DNA from: an uncultured Christensenellaceae bacterium
Lineage (GTDB): Bacteria > Bacillota > Clostridia > Christensenellales > UBA3700
DNA length: 64,000 nt
Direction of reading: 5' to 3'
Assembly: GCA_910588545.1 (NCBI GenBank)
Contig: CAJUOU010000006.1
Span: forward strand, 25,286-89,285
Shown: positions 56,389-64,000 of the stretch, piece after piece
Layout of the letters: each line of letters opens with the position of its first letter
Numbering within the stretch: position 1 is the stretch's first letter
Notes under the pieces: model-generated
Databases searched by the model: none
The model's input: only the letters and a program-made list of their open reading frames with translations
What the model was told of the DNA's origin: nothing
Translations under genes and position numbers: made by a program

Positions 56389-56928
56389 TCAAGCGTTGAT
56401 TTTTTTGATATTGATAAACTCGATATCAACAGGGGTTTCCCTACCGAACATAGATACGATAACTTTAACTTTTTGTGTCTCAAAGTTAATTTCCTTAACT
56501 TCTCCCACAAAGTCTTTCAAAGCGCCTGCCAAAACTTCTACTTGGTCGCCTACCTTAAACTCGATATCGTCTGCGGTAATAACTTCAAGTTGATTACGCT
56601 TAACTTCCTCATCGGTAATAGGTACAGGTCTGCCCTGCGGTCCGCAAAAACAAGTTACGCCACGAGTTTGAGTTACCATATACCAAACATGTTTTGTGTA
56701 AACCATTTTAATGAACACATAACAAGGGTATTTCCTGCGCATAACAACTTTTTTCTTGCCGTTTTTTTCGGTTATTTCTTCCTCTTCGGGCACAGCAATA
56801 TCTACAATGTAGTCTTGTAAATTGTTGTTTTCCACCATGGTGCGAAGATTGTTTTGCACCATTTTTTCATAACCGGATAAAGTTTGAAGTACATACCATT
56901 GTGGCTTTTCATTTTGTAAGTTTTCCAT
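56389..56928 (-). CDS. nusG: transcription elongation factor NusG
   Basis: 179 aa. NGN domain begins WYVLQTLSGYEKMVQNNL; YPCYVFIKMVYTKHVWYMV; the C-terminal KOW domain is FKVGDQVEVLAGALKDFVGEV. Binds RNA polymerase and couples it with Rho or the ribosome. 15 nt after secE. Confidence 0.97.
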   Translation of the reverse strand: MENLQNEKPQWYVLQTLSGYEKMVQNNLRTMVENNNLQDYIVDIAVPEEEEITEKNGKKKVVMRRKYPCYVFIKMVYTKHVWYMVTQTRGVTCFCGPQGRPVPITDEEVKRNQLEVITADDIEFKVGDQVEVLAGALKDFVGEVKEINFETQKVKVIVSMFGRETPVDIEFINIKKINA

Positions 56929-56943
56929 AAAAAATATCTCCCG

Positions 56944-57309
56944 TTAACCTTGTATGCCGATAAGTGAAGAAAATCCTAAACCGAACAAAGCATCCATAGC
57001 CATTAATACCGCTAAGAATACTACTACAAATATCAAAACAATACCGGTAGATTTTAAAGTTGTGGCAAAAGTAGGCCAAGTAACTTTTTTCAACTCCTCG
57101 ACCATACCCTTAAAAGCACGACCTATCCTTTTAAAAAATCTAACAAATCCGCTTTCTTTTTTACCCTTGCCTTTAGTCTTGTCCAAGCTTTTATTGTTAG
57201 CCTTTGCAGGAAGATTGGCAGAAGAACTCTCGGAAACAGACTTGTTATCACTAAGAGTATCTTGGGTCAACGGAGCGTTGATTACCTTATCATTTTTATT
57301 ATTCTTCAT
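56944..57309 (-). CDS. secE: preprotein translocase subunit SecE, long N-terminus
   Basis: 121 aa, against ~60 for most Gram-positive SecE. The SecE core is at 55-115 (FKGMVEELKKVTWPTFATTLKST, then a single membrane helix). The first 50 residues are a polar, low-complexity extension (NDKVINAPLTQDTLSDNKS). Stabilises SecY. A weak GGGGG-type SD precedes the ATG. Confidence 0.92.
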   Translation of the reverse strand: MKNNKNDKVINAPLTQDTLSDNKSVSESSSANLPAKANNKSLDKTKGKGKKESGFVRFFKRIGRAFKGMVEELKKVTWPTFATTLKSTGIVLIFVVVFLAVLMAMDALFGLGFSSLIGIQG

Positions 57310-57329
57310 TAAAGAATGCCCCCTAAAAA

Positions 57330-57479
57330 TTACTTAGTTTCTTTGTGAACTGTATGTTTTTTGCAGAATGGGCAATATTTTTTTAACTCAAGCCTTTCAG
57401 TTGTATTTTGTTTATTTTTATAATCGTCGTAATTTCTTTGCTTACACTCTGTACAAGCTAATGTGATTCTTGTTCTCAT
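57330..57479 (-). CDS. rpmG: ribosomal protein bL33, zinc form
   Basis: 49 aa, found by direct reading upstream of sec[21 protein letters not shown] and [14 protein letters not shown] contain the Cys4 zinc site. SD GGAGG lies upstream of the ATG at 57479. Order rpmG-secE-nusG is standard. Confidence 0.97.
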   Translation of the reverse strand: MRTRITLACTECKQRNYDDYKNKQNTTERLELKKYCPFCKKHTVHKETK

Positions 57480-57526
57480 AGTAAACGCCTCCAAAAAAAT
57501 TACACCCTTTGGTTAGGTGCTTATAT

Positions 57527-57555
57527 AATATAACATATTCCAAAAATATAGTCAA
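57527..57555 (-). promoter_or_regulatory. promoter of rpmG-secE-nusG
   Basis: TTGACT (57550-57555), 17-bp spacer, TATATT (57527-57532), minus strand. Confidence 0.7.
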
Positions 57556-57625
57556 TTAATTTTGCGATTTTTTTGATATTCTCTTAAAATTCCCTCTAAA
57601 AATTTTTAAATGAGTAAAAAAGACA

Positions 57626-57666
57626 AATAGAATAGCCAATATTGTTCTAAATACGACTATTCTATT
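57626..57666 (-). terminator. terminator after the acyl-CoA synthetase
   Basis: 10-bp stem AATAGAATAG / CTATTCTATT with a 21-nt loop, then TGTCTTTTTT on the minus strand. Confidence 0.7.
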
Positions 57667-57692
57667 ATGCTATGCCTGTTATTGCCTTATTA

Positions 57693-59330
57693 TTATTTTC
57701 TTATATCTTTACGTTTGATTTTACCGCTTATTGTCTTTGGCAAATCGTTTGCAAAATCGATAATTCTGGGATATTTGTAAGGAGCGGTCAATTTTTTAAC
57801 AAAATTTTGAATTTCTTTTTTAAGTTCCTCGCTTGGAGTATATCCCTTTGCCAAAACGATAGTTGCTTTTACCACTTGACCACGGATTGGGTCTGGTGCA
57901 CCTGTTACGGCACACTCCAAAACGCTTGGATGCTCCATAAGTACACTTTCGATTTCAAATGGTCCGATACGGTAACCGCTTGATTTTATCAAATCGTCCG
58001 TTCTACCGACATACCAATAATATCCGTCCTCATCGAGCCATGCCATATCGCCTGTATGATAGTAGCCATCGTGCATTACGGCAGCTGTTTGCTCCTCATC
58101 CTCAAAATAACCCATAAACAAACCTGCAGGTTTACCATTTGAAATATCTATGCAGATTTCTCCTACTTCGCCTGCTGCACACGGCTTGTCATTTGCATCC
58201 AACACGCAAACCTTATATTGTGGATTGGGTTTACCCATACTTCCCGGCTTTGGTTCCATACCTTTTAAGTTAGCAACCGCAAGAGTGGTTTCCGTTTGTC
58301 CAAATCCCTCCATAAGTTTTAAACCTGTAGCATTGTACCATTGTTTGTAAACCTCTGGGTTTAAAGCCTCGCCTGCTATTGTGCAATACTCAAGCGATGA
58401 CAAATCGTATTTTGACAAATCTTCCTTAATGAAAAACCTATACATTGTAGGAGGTGCGCAAAATGTTTTGATATTGTACTTTTTAAACAAAGGCAAAATA
58501 TCATCCGGATGAAATCTGTCAAAGTCGTAAGTGAACACACAAGTTTCCGCAAGCCATGCACCATATAACTTACCCCAAACAGCTTTCCCCCAACCTGTAT
58601 CTGAAATGGTAAGGTGCAAACCATCTTCCTTAACCAAATGCCACCAAGCAGCTGTCACAATATGACCGATTGCGTAAGTATGGTTGTGTTGCACGCATTT
58701 AGGATAGCCTGTTGTGCCCGAACTGAAATACATCAACATAGGCTCGGTAACTTTGGTAGGGCGTCTGTCCAAATGACTACTTGCTTTTTCCATGCCCTCG
58801 TCAAAGTTTTTCCAACCATCGCGATTTCCGTTTACAATCAATCTATGTTTAAGTTCAGGGCAGCTTTCCACCGACTTGTCTACTTCCATAGCAACATAAT
58901 CGTCGGGCGTGCAAACAACAGCTTTTACATGTGCCTTGTTAAACCTGTAAACCAAATCCTTTTTCATAAGTTGGTTTGTGGCAGGCACGGCTACCGCACC
59001 CAATTTATGAAGTGCCATCATACAAAACCAAAATTGATAATGTCTTTTTAAAATCAACATAACTTTGTCGCCTTTGCCGATACCCAAAGATGCAAAATAG
59101 TTTGCAGCTTTATTAGAATATTTACTCATATCCTCAAAAGTAAATATTTTTTCCTCTTTATCTTTTGACAACCAAACCATAGCCTTTTTGTTAGGCTTTG
59201 ATTTTGCAAGGCTATCTACAACATCGTAGGCAAAATTAAAACTTTCGGGATAATCAAAAATTATATCCTTTAAATTTCCTTTCTCGTCCAAAGTCTCTTT
59301 CACAAAATTTTTGTACATAAGTTCTGACAT
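57693..59330 (-). CDS. AMP-forming acyl-CoA synthetase
   Basis: 545 aa ANL-superfamily ligase. ATP loop MYFSSGTTGYPKCVQHNH (about 205-222), EGFGQTETT near 340, HTGDMAWLDEDGYYWYVGR near 420, and the C-terminal catalytic Lys in LPKTISGKIKRKDIR. Closest by eye to medium-chain/branched-chain acyl-CoA ligases (family WWHL, APPTMYRFF). Start at 59330 with SD GGAGG. It is the only gene behind a T-box with a probable isoleucine specifier, which suggests activation of a branched or amino-acid-derived carboxylic acid. Confidence 0.88.
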   Translation of the reverse strand: MSELMYKNFVKETLDEKGNLKDIIFDYPESFNFAYDVVDSLAKSKPNKKAMVWLSKDKEEKIFTFEDMSKYSNKAANYFASLGIGKGDKVMLILKRHYQFWFCMMALHKLGAVAVPATNQLMKKDLVYRFNKAHVKAVVCTPDDYVAMEVDKSVESCPELKHRLIVNGNRDGWKNFDEGMEKASSHLDRRPTKVTEPMLMYFSSGTTGYPKCVQHNHTYAIGHIVTAAWWHLVKEDGLHLTISDTGWGKAVWGKLYGAWLAETCVFTYDFDRFHPDDILPLFKKYNIKTFCAPPTMYRFFIKEDLSKYDLSSLEYCTIAGEALNPEVYKQWYNATGLKLMEGFGQTETTLAVANLKGMEPKPGSMGKPNPQYKVCVLDANDKPCAAGEVGEICIDISNGKPAGLFMGYFEDEEQTAAVMHDGYYHTGDMAWLDEDGYYWYVGRTDDLIKSSGYRIGPFEIESVLMEHPSVLECAVTGAPDPIRGQVVKATIVLAKGYTPSEELKKEIQNFVKKLTAPYKYPRIIDFANDLPKTISGKIKRKDIRK

Positions 59331-59493
59331 ATCAATACCTCCCATTTACTGTCACACTATGCTTGTTTTCACAACTTAACCAGATTTAGCATTTATCTGT
59401 GCCGTATATATCAAAATTTTATACTTTAAATTATTTTTACTATAATTATAATATTTTATATTGCAATATTACAGCATTGCAGCGAAAAATCGA

Positions 59494-59748
59494 AAATAAA
59501 AACTCGTCTCTAAAACTAGAGACGAGATTATAACCCGTGGTACCACTCTTTTTGCCGATAAAATCAGCCACTTTCCGTATCCAACAATACGTTTTCCTAT
59601 AACGGGGAACTCCGATATTCCTTACTGTAAGTTCGGGAATATAGCTCAAGGGTGATTAAATCATAAGCTTCGTATTGCCTCACACCACACGGCAACTCTC
59701 TGAAAACCCACAAAATGATTGCTGTCCCTATCACAGCCTTATTCACTT
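59494..59748 (-). ncRNA. T-box riboswitch, likely isoleucine-specific
   Basis: Read on the minus strand. Stem I runs from AAGGCTGTGATAGGG to CACCCTTGAGC, with AGAGAG and the TTGCC/GGCAA distal stem-loop. The conserved T-box motif AGAGTGGTACCACGGG is at about 59534-59549. The terminator stem CTCGTCTCTA / TAGAGACGAG (59503-59526) is followed by TTTTTATTTT. The specifier loop places ATC (59654-59656) directly before the conserved A and the CCC of Stem I, implying tRNA-Ile. Uncharged tRNA should prevent termination. 59331-59493 has no other gene. Confidence 0.88.
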
Positions 59749-59933
59749 ATATTTGTATTTTATCACTACATTTTTAGTTTGTCAACAATTTTTAAAAATT
59801 TTTTCAACATTTTTTATGCAAATTTTAATATGTTAAACTTTTATTTTATCTACTGCTTGTTTTTATTAGGTTAATTTATAAATTGATATTTAATCATAAA
59901 AAAGTTACACTTATTATATCTTATTAATACTTT

Positions 59934-61313
59934 TTACTCTTTATTTTGGGTTAATGCCGATTTTTGACTTGTTTTTTCCTTTTTCAATTTGATTAAAAAC
60001 ACCGCAAACAAAATCGCTGTAAGCACTATGGTACAAACTTCCGCAAATGGGAAAGTCCACCAAACACCATCAATCCCCATAAATAAAGGGAATGTTTTTA
60101 CTCCTACTATTATCCAAACAAGCCCTCTGCTTGCCGCTATAAGAACAGAGCTTAATGCCCCGCCTATTGCGGTAAAAAAGCCTGAGCCTACAATATTAAA
60201 GCCAATCATAAAAAATGCTATGGCATATATTTTTGCACCGTGATATGCCATTTCGATAACCGCGGCATCTCCCACAGGGTCTTTTGAAAACATTGTAATC
60301 AACTTATCTCCTGCAAAATATACAATCAAAAATACCGTCAAACCAATTACAATATTTAATATAAGTGCGGATAAATAAGTATTTCGTACCCTTTTCATTT
60401 TGTTTGCACCATAGTTATAACTGATTATTGCGTTTATTCCGTCGGAAATACCAAACATTGCAAGCGTACCGAATGTGGCAATGTAATTAATTATTGTGAA
60501 CGCCGCAACGCCTGCCTCTCCCGCAATGTTTAGCAGTGCACTGTTAAACAAAAATACCGATATAGCTGTTGAACCGCATACAACTGCCTCGGAAGAGCCG
60601 TTTGCTATAACGGGTGGCATAAGTTTAAAGTTGATTTTGCCTTTAAAAAAATTGATTGCATTACTCTTTCTTAACAATGGTATGCTGCAAACACATAGTG
60701 CGATAAAATAGGATATACCTGTTGCAAGAGCCGCACCCATAACACCTAAATTAGCAACACCGATAAAAAGGTAATCAAGCAATACATTTGAAATTAAACT
60801 TGCAACTGCGCCATATAAATATTGATTAGGTTTGCCTATAACACGTGTGGTAAAACCCGTTAAATACATATTGCAAATTATTGGTGCAAAAAAGGAAATA
60901 ACAAATATATACATAGCGGAATCGGCAACCAAAATATCTGTAGCTTTTAGCAATTTTGCTATGTTTACCGAAAAAATACCGCCAAAAATCGTGACTAAAA
61001 GCGAAACTAGCGTTATAAATACACAAGATGTACGAAATACACTGCGTGCCTTGTCATCGCTTCCGCTGCCCAAACTTCTGCCAATTAAACTGATTGCGCC
61101 TGTGCAAACAATAAAAGAAATTGCAAAAATTATCTGCATAAAAGGGCCTACAATGTTAACACTTGCCATTGCATTTAGTCCCGCGAACTTACCCAAAAAC
61201 AATCCGTCGATTATCGGTTGAGCCCCGTTGATGACCATAGCAATAATAGCAGGTATAACATTGGCAGAAAAAACTTTTATTAAATTGTCCTCGCCCAATT
61301 TACAGCTTTGCAT
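59934..61313 (-). CDS. MATE-family efflux transporter
   Basis: 459 aa, 12 predicted helices in two homologous halves. AMVINGAQPIIDGLFLGKFAGLNAMASVNIVGP at the N-terminus and the equivalent GISDGINAIISYNYGANK in the second half identify the MATE/DinF superfamily. Likely Na+ or H+ coupled export; substrate unknown. Monocistronic with its own promoter. Confidence 0.9.
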   Translation of the reverse strand: MQSCKLGEDNLIKVFSANVIPAIIAMVINGAQPIIDGLFLGKFAGLNAMASVNIVGPFMQIIFAISFIVCTGAISLIGRSLGSGSDDKARSVFRTSCVFITLVSLLVTIFGGIFSVNIAKLLKATDILVADSAMYIFVISFFAPIICNMYLTGFTTRVIGKPNQYLYGAVASLISNVLLDYLFIGVANLGVMGAALATGISYFIALCVCSIPLLRKSNAINFFKGKINFKLMPPVIANGSSEAVVCGSTAISVFLFNSALLNIAGEAGVAAFTIINYIATFGTLAMFGISDGINAIISYNYGANKMKRVRNTYLSALILNIVIGLTVFLIVYFAGDKLITMFSKDPVGDAAVIEMAYHGAKIYAIAFFMIGFNIVGSGFFTAIGGALSSVLIAASRGLVWIIVGVKTFPLFMGIDGVWWTFPFAEVCTIVLTAILFAVFLIKLKKEKTSQKSALTQNKE

Positions 61314-61343
61314 ATTGTTACCCTTATTTTTTATATTTCCATT

Positions 61344-61372
61344 AATTTATCACAAAATAACAAATTAGTCAA
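61344..61372 (-). promoter_or_regulatory. promoter of the MATE gene
   Basis: TTGACT (61367-61372), 17-bp spacer, TAAATT (61344-61349), minus strand. Confidence 0.6.
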
Positions 61373-61492
61373 CGAAATGGTTTTATCAAAATTGCTTTAT
61401 AGTAAATTATTATAGATAAAACTAATTAATTATATTTTAAAGGTTAACAACAAACAACTAAGCATTAAATCTTAAATCGACAAATAAAAACA

Positions 61493-61516
61493 AAAAGCCC
61501 GATTTCTCGAGCTTTT
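61493..61516 (-). terminator. terminator after dockerin protein 2
   Basis: Minus strand stem AAAAGCTCGA / TCGGGCTTTT (one G-U pair) with loop GAAA, then TTGTTTTTA, 12 nt after the stop. Confidence 0.8.
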
Positions 61517-61527
61517 GCTTTTATCTT

Positions 61528-63657
61528 TTAAAAGAAAATATTTATCGTAATGATTTTGTCTATCACATTCCTTACGATTTCCGCATCTGCAGTGGTTATT
61601 TCGCCTTTGTTTATTACCATACTCGCTAGCTTTTTCTCCACACTTAAACTTTCGTATAATGCGTTGTCACTTGCTATTTCTCTCAAGTAGGACACATCGC
61701 TTGCACTTATCCTTCCATCGCCGTTCACATCCCCCAATACGGATAGGTATATCGTTTCGCCGTTTGTCTGTATACACCATCCTGTTCCTATTGCCATCTC
61801 TTTGCCGTTATCTGCAATAGCACTGTTTATGCCACTATCTACTGCTCCGTTTTGATAAATTGTTTTGCCTTTACTATCCGATAGTTGTAAATTGTTTTTA
61901 TCAATACCCAAAGGTGCTAGGTTATTTACAAATTCGTTTACCGAAGTGTTTGGTTTTATATTTCCCAATACATATCTTTCCAACTCGCTGTCATTGTAAC
62001 CGTGTATCTTGTTGTTGTTTTTGTAAGCTTTGCGGTAACCATCTTGCAAATAAACAAAATCATATACGCTATCGGTAAAATACTCAAATAGGACTTCCCC
62101 GTTTTTCAAAACCGCTTTAGCATTTGTATCGTCGGTATAAAAAATTGTGGACGGGTCGACATCACTGTTTCCGTTAAACGCGTAGCCCGTTGTAAATGGC
62201 GTAAACCTGTCATAAGTGTAGCCGAGTCTTACACATATTTTTTTACTACTATCCGCTAAAGTAATCTTGTCGTAAATATTTACTTGTCTATCTATTATAA
62301 ACAAATCGCTTGCACCGCTATCAATGGTATTACCCGAAATATCAAGCTCACCCGCCAAGTGCAATTTTGCATTTCTACTTACGGAAATTCCTCCGCCATC
62401 CGTGTTGAAATAGTTGTTGCGAACATTAATATCTCTTGCAAAAACAACCGATTTGTAGTTTACTTGCAATCCTCCTGCACCGACTTCGGTAGTTTTATTT
62501 AATGCACGATTGCCATCGATAGTACTATTTTCAATCATTACAAATGCAACATCCGTAATATAAACACCTCCGCCAAAAGTATCCGCTAAATTATTATTGA
62601 TTTCCGAAGTGTTAATATCTACCCTTGCATTTTGATTAATATATATACCGGCTGCGTATAGGGCTTGATTGTTGTTAATTTTTACATTATCTATATCGTG
62701 TATACCATTTCGCAAATAAAGCCCGCCACCTCTGCCAACAGCGTCGTTGTATAACACTTCGATATCAGACAAAGTATTAGCGCCACCGTCAATATATATA
62801 GCGCCACCGCCCACTGTGCTAAGTGTTGCTGAATTTCCGACAAACAAACCATTTGTTATAGTACAACTTCCGTCAATGGAAACTGCACCACCACGACTTG
62901 CAAAACTTGCTGCAATTATACCATCATAAAAATATAAGGCTGACCCATAGTAACCGTAAATACCGCCCCCGCCGGAATCGCTTGTGGAATTGCAATTATA
63001 TATCATACCACCGTAAAAATATACTTGACCTGCCGAAACCTCTGTTGTGCCTTTAATATTAATTGCTCCGCCATGTCCTTTAGTCATACCTGCAGTAATT
63101 TTTCCGCAATTTATAGTGCTTAGTTCCGCAATTATTTGTGCATTTGTCTTAGCCCCTTTATTTTCATATATGTTTTTTACTTGTGCCTTTATATTATCTG
63201 CATTCGCAACAAATTTGCTGTCGGTAATAAATAAAACGCCGTGCACATAAAAACACGAAGAATAACCTACTGCTTGCGTTTGACCTCTATCTATGGTATG
63301 TCCATTTAAATCTATTAAAATTTTTTCGCCTTGAAAAATATAGATTGATGAGGTTATCTTTATATCTTGCATTAGTATCAATTTACATATTACACTAGAC
63401 TCCCTGGAAACCTTTCTCGCATTGCTTAATTGAGTAGCTATTTCCTCATCGCTACCTTGCCAATTAAAAACAAACCTATCGTCAACTTGCGGTGGAGTAG
63501 CAACCGTTTGAACTTGATTCAAATTATTATCGGCACTGTTCAAGTTGTTTGTCATATCACTTGTTGCATTTAATGCGAACATGCAACCTAATATTAATAG
63601 AAAGGAAATTACTAGCACAAAAAATACTATCCCAACTCTTTTAATAATCTTTGCCAT
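61528..63657 (-). CDS. surface protein 2: right-handed beta-helix plus C-terminal dockerin
   Basis: 709 aa. Start at 63657 (MAKIIKRVGIVFFVLVIS) with SD GGAGG 7 nt upstream, not an upstream in-frame codon within the repeat element. Signal peptide ~5-32. Residues 140-450 are a parallel beta-helix with short glycine-rich rungs (GGGIYGYYGSALYFYDG, GGGLYLRNGIHDIDN, GGGVYITDVAFVMIEN), as in polymorphic-membrane-protein and pectate-lyase-like folds. The dockerin near 640 has GDVNGDGRISASDVSYLREI and a second weaker repeat. Paralogue of the gene at 41987. Confidence 0.75.
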   Translation of the reverse strand: MAKIIKRVGIVFFVLVISFLLILGCMFALNATSDMTNNLNSADNNLNQVQTVATPPQVDDRFVFNWQGSDEEIATQLSNARKVSRESSVICKLILMQDIKITSSIYIFQGEKILIDLNGHTIDRGQTQAVGYSSCFYVHGVLFITDSKFVANADNIKAQVKNIYENKGAKTNAQIIAELSTINCGKITAGMTKGHGGAINIKGTTEVSAGQVYFYGGMIYNCNSTSDSGGGGIYGYYGSALYFYDGIIAASFASRGGAVSIDGSCTITNGLFVGNSATLSTVGGGAIYIDGGANTLSDIEVLYNDAVGRGGGLYLRNGIHDIDNVKINNNQALYAAGIYINQNARVDINTSEINNNLADTFGGGVYITDVAFVMIENSTIDGNRALNKTTEVGAGGLQVNYKSVVFARDINVRNNYFNTDGGGISVSRNAKLHLAGELDISGNTIDSGASDLFIIDRQVNIYDKITLADSSKKICVRLGYTYDRFTPFTTGYAFNGNSDVDPSTIFYTDDTNAKAVLKNGEVLFEYFTDSVYDFVYLQDGYRKAYKNNNKIHGYNDSELERYVLGNIKPNTSVNEFVNNLAPLGIDKNNLQLSDSKGKTIYQNGAVDSGINSAIADNGKEMAIGTGWCIQTNGETIYLSVLGDVNGDGRISASDVSYLREIASDNALYESLSVEKKLASMVINKGEITTADAEIVRNVIDKIITINIFF

Positions 63658-63680
63658 AATAAAACCTCCGTTTTTTACCT

Positions 63681-63855
63681 TACATAGAATAAGTATATCT
63701 ATGTACAAAATCGCGGTTTTTCGGAAAAGTTTTTTAAAGTTTTTGTAGCTTTTTTGTAAAGCTATTACAAAATGTTTAATTAAATGTTGACAAAAGTTTA
63801 CTTTTGACCCTATAATATACATATAATATGTACATAGATATACTTATTCCATGTA
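63681..63855. repeat. candidate invertible promoter element B (25-27-bp inverted repeats, 121-bp interior)
   Basis: Left arm 63683-63707 and right arm 63829-63853 (27 bp if 63681-63682 and 63854-63855 are included), one mismatch, core GAATAAGTATATCTATGTAC identical to element A. The 121-bp interior differs from element A at two positions only. Orientation relative to the gene is the same as in A. The sequence right of it (63856-64000) resembles that at 43919-44035 and ends in a possible hairpin cut by the window edge; no gene is seen there. Confidence 0.65.
63787..63816 (+). promoter_or_regulatory. promoter inside element B, pointing away from the dockerin gene
   Basis: TTGACA (63787-63792), 18-bp spacer, TATAAT (63811-63816). 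Inversion between the arms would put its start about 55 nt upstream of the ATG at 63657. Confidence 0.7.
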
Positions 63856-64000
63856 CCCAAACTTTACATTAAAGGCAAATATTTAACCCCAATAGTCCCG
63901 ATTTTTGATAGGATTATTGCAGTGAACGGCACTTTTTGCTTGCTCTAAACTTTACACAAAAAGTTACACCCTCAAACTTTTGGTTTGTGAGTGCTTTCGG

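Noticed and set aside
59446..59649. 67-codon ORF on the minus strand
   Set aside because: It lies inside the T-box RNA; its codons are the conserved T-box and terminator sequences.

Overview
The window is a low-GC Bacillota (Clostridia-like) chromosome segment, probably from a gut- or host-associated anaerobe. The evidence is AT-rich intergenic DNA, strong SD sites (AGGAGG type), sigma-A promoters, Cys4 zinc forms of S4, S14, L33 and L36, a T-box, a THF riboswitch, Gram-positive lipoproteins, DUF1700 and RqcP homologues, and type I dockerin modules. No rRNA, tRNA, CRISPR array, transposase or recombinase gene was seen.

Layout. 1-4169: the leucine operon leuA-leuC-leuD-leuB (minus; leuB cut by the window edge). 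4418-6270: an MFS transporter and a frameshifted XRE regulator. 6390-22613: the S10-spc-alpha ribosomal block on the minus strand (rpsJ to rplQ, with secY, adk, map, infA, rpmJ, rpoA), with a strong promoter upstream of rpsJ and a second one before rpsM. 22968-23989: two tandem HTH genes. 24008-27642: a GPH sugar transporter between two alkaline-phosphatase-fold proteins, plus an MGMT-like gene. 27722-28624: THF riboswitch and folT. 28640-33362: an L-fucose operon (isomerase, double-domain aldolase, FGGY kinase, DUF3781). 33429-41176: a giant secreted double phosphatase, a sialidase-like lipoprotein and a GH35 beta-galactosidase. 41210-46449: a sugar nucleotidyltransferase, dockerin protein 1 and a nagB operon. 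46614-52143: GT4 glycosyltransferase, a degenerate phosphoesterase lipoprotein, and an NlpC/P60-like - rqcP - ispDF - DUF1700 - GNAT operon. 52142-53729: a GH18 lipoprotein. 53876-57555: rpmG-secE-nusG-rplK-rplA and rplJ-rplL with an L10 leader. 57626-59748: an acyl-CoA synthetase behind a T-box. 59934-61372: a MATE transporter. 61528-64000: dockerin protein 2.

How it fits together. GH35, a sialidase-like protein, GH18, nagB and the fucose pathway together suggest growth on galactose-, GlcNAc- and fucose-bearing glycans such as mucin. This is inference from family membership.

The most unusual feature lies upstream of the two dockerin/beta-helix surface proteins. Each gene is preceded by an almost identical element: a strong sigma-A promoter inside a 121-bp segment flanked by 25-bp inverted repeats. 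In both copies the promoter points away from the gene. Inverting the segment would place the start point about 55 nt upstream of the ATG. This is the architecture of phase-variable invertible promoters, here in a matched pair that both appear to be OFF. The 121-bp interiors differ at only 2 positions, while the outer flanks have diverged more.
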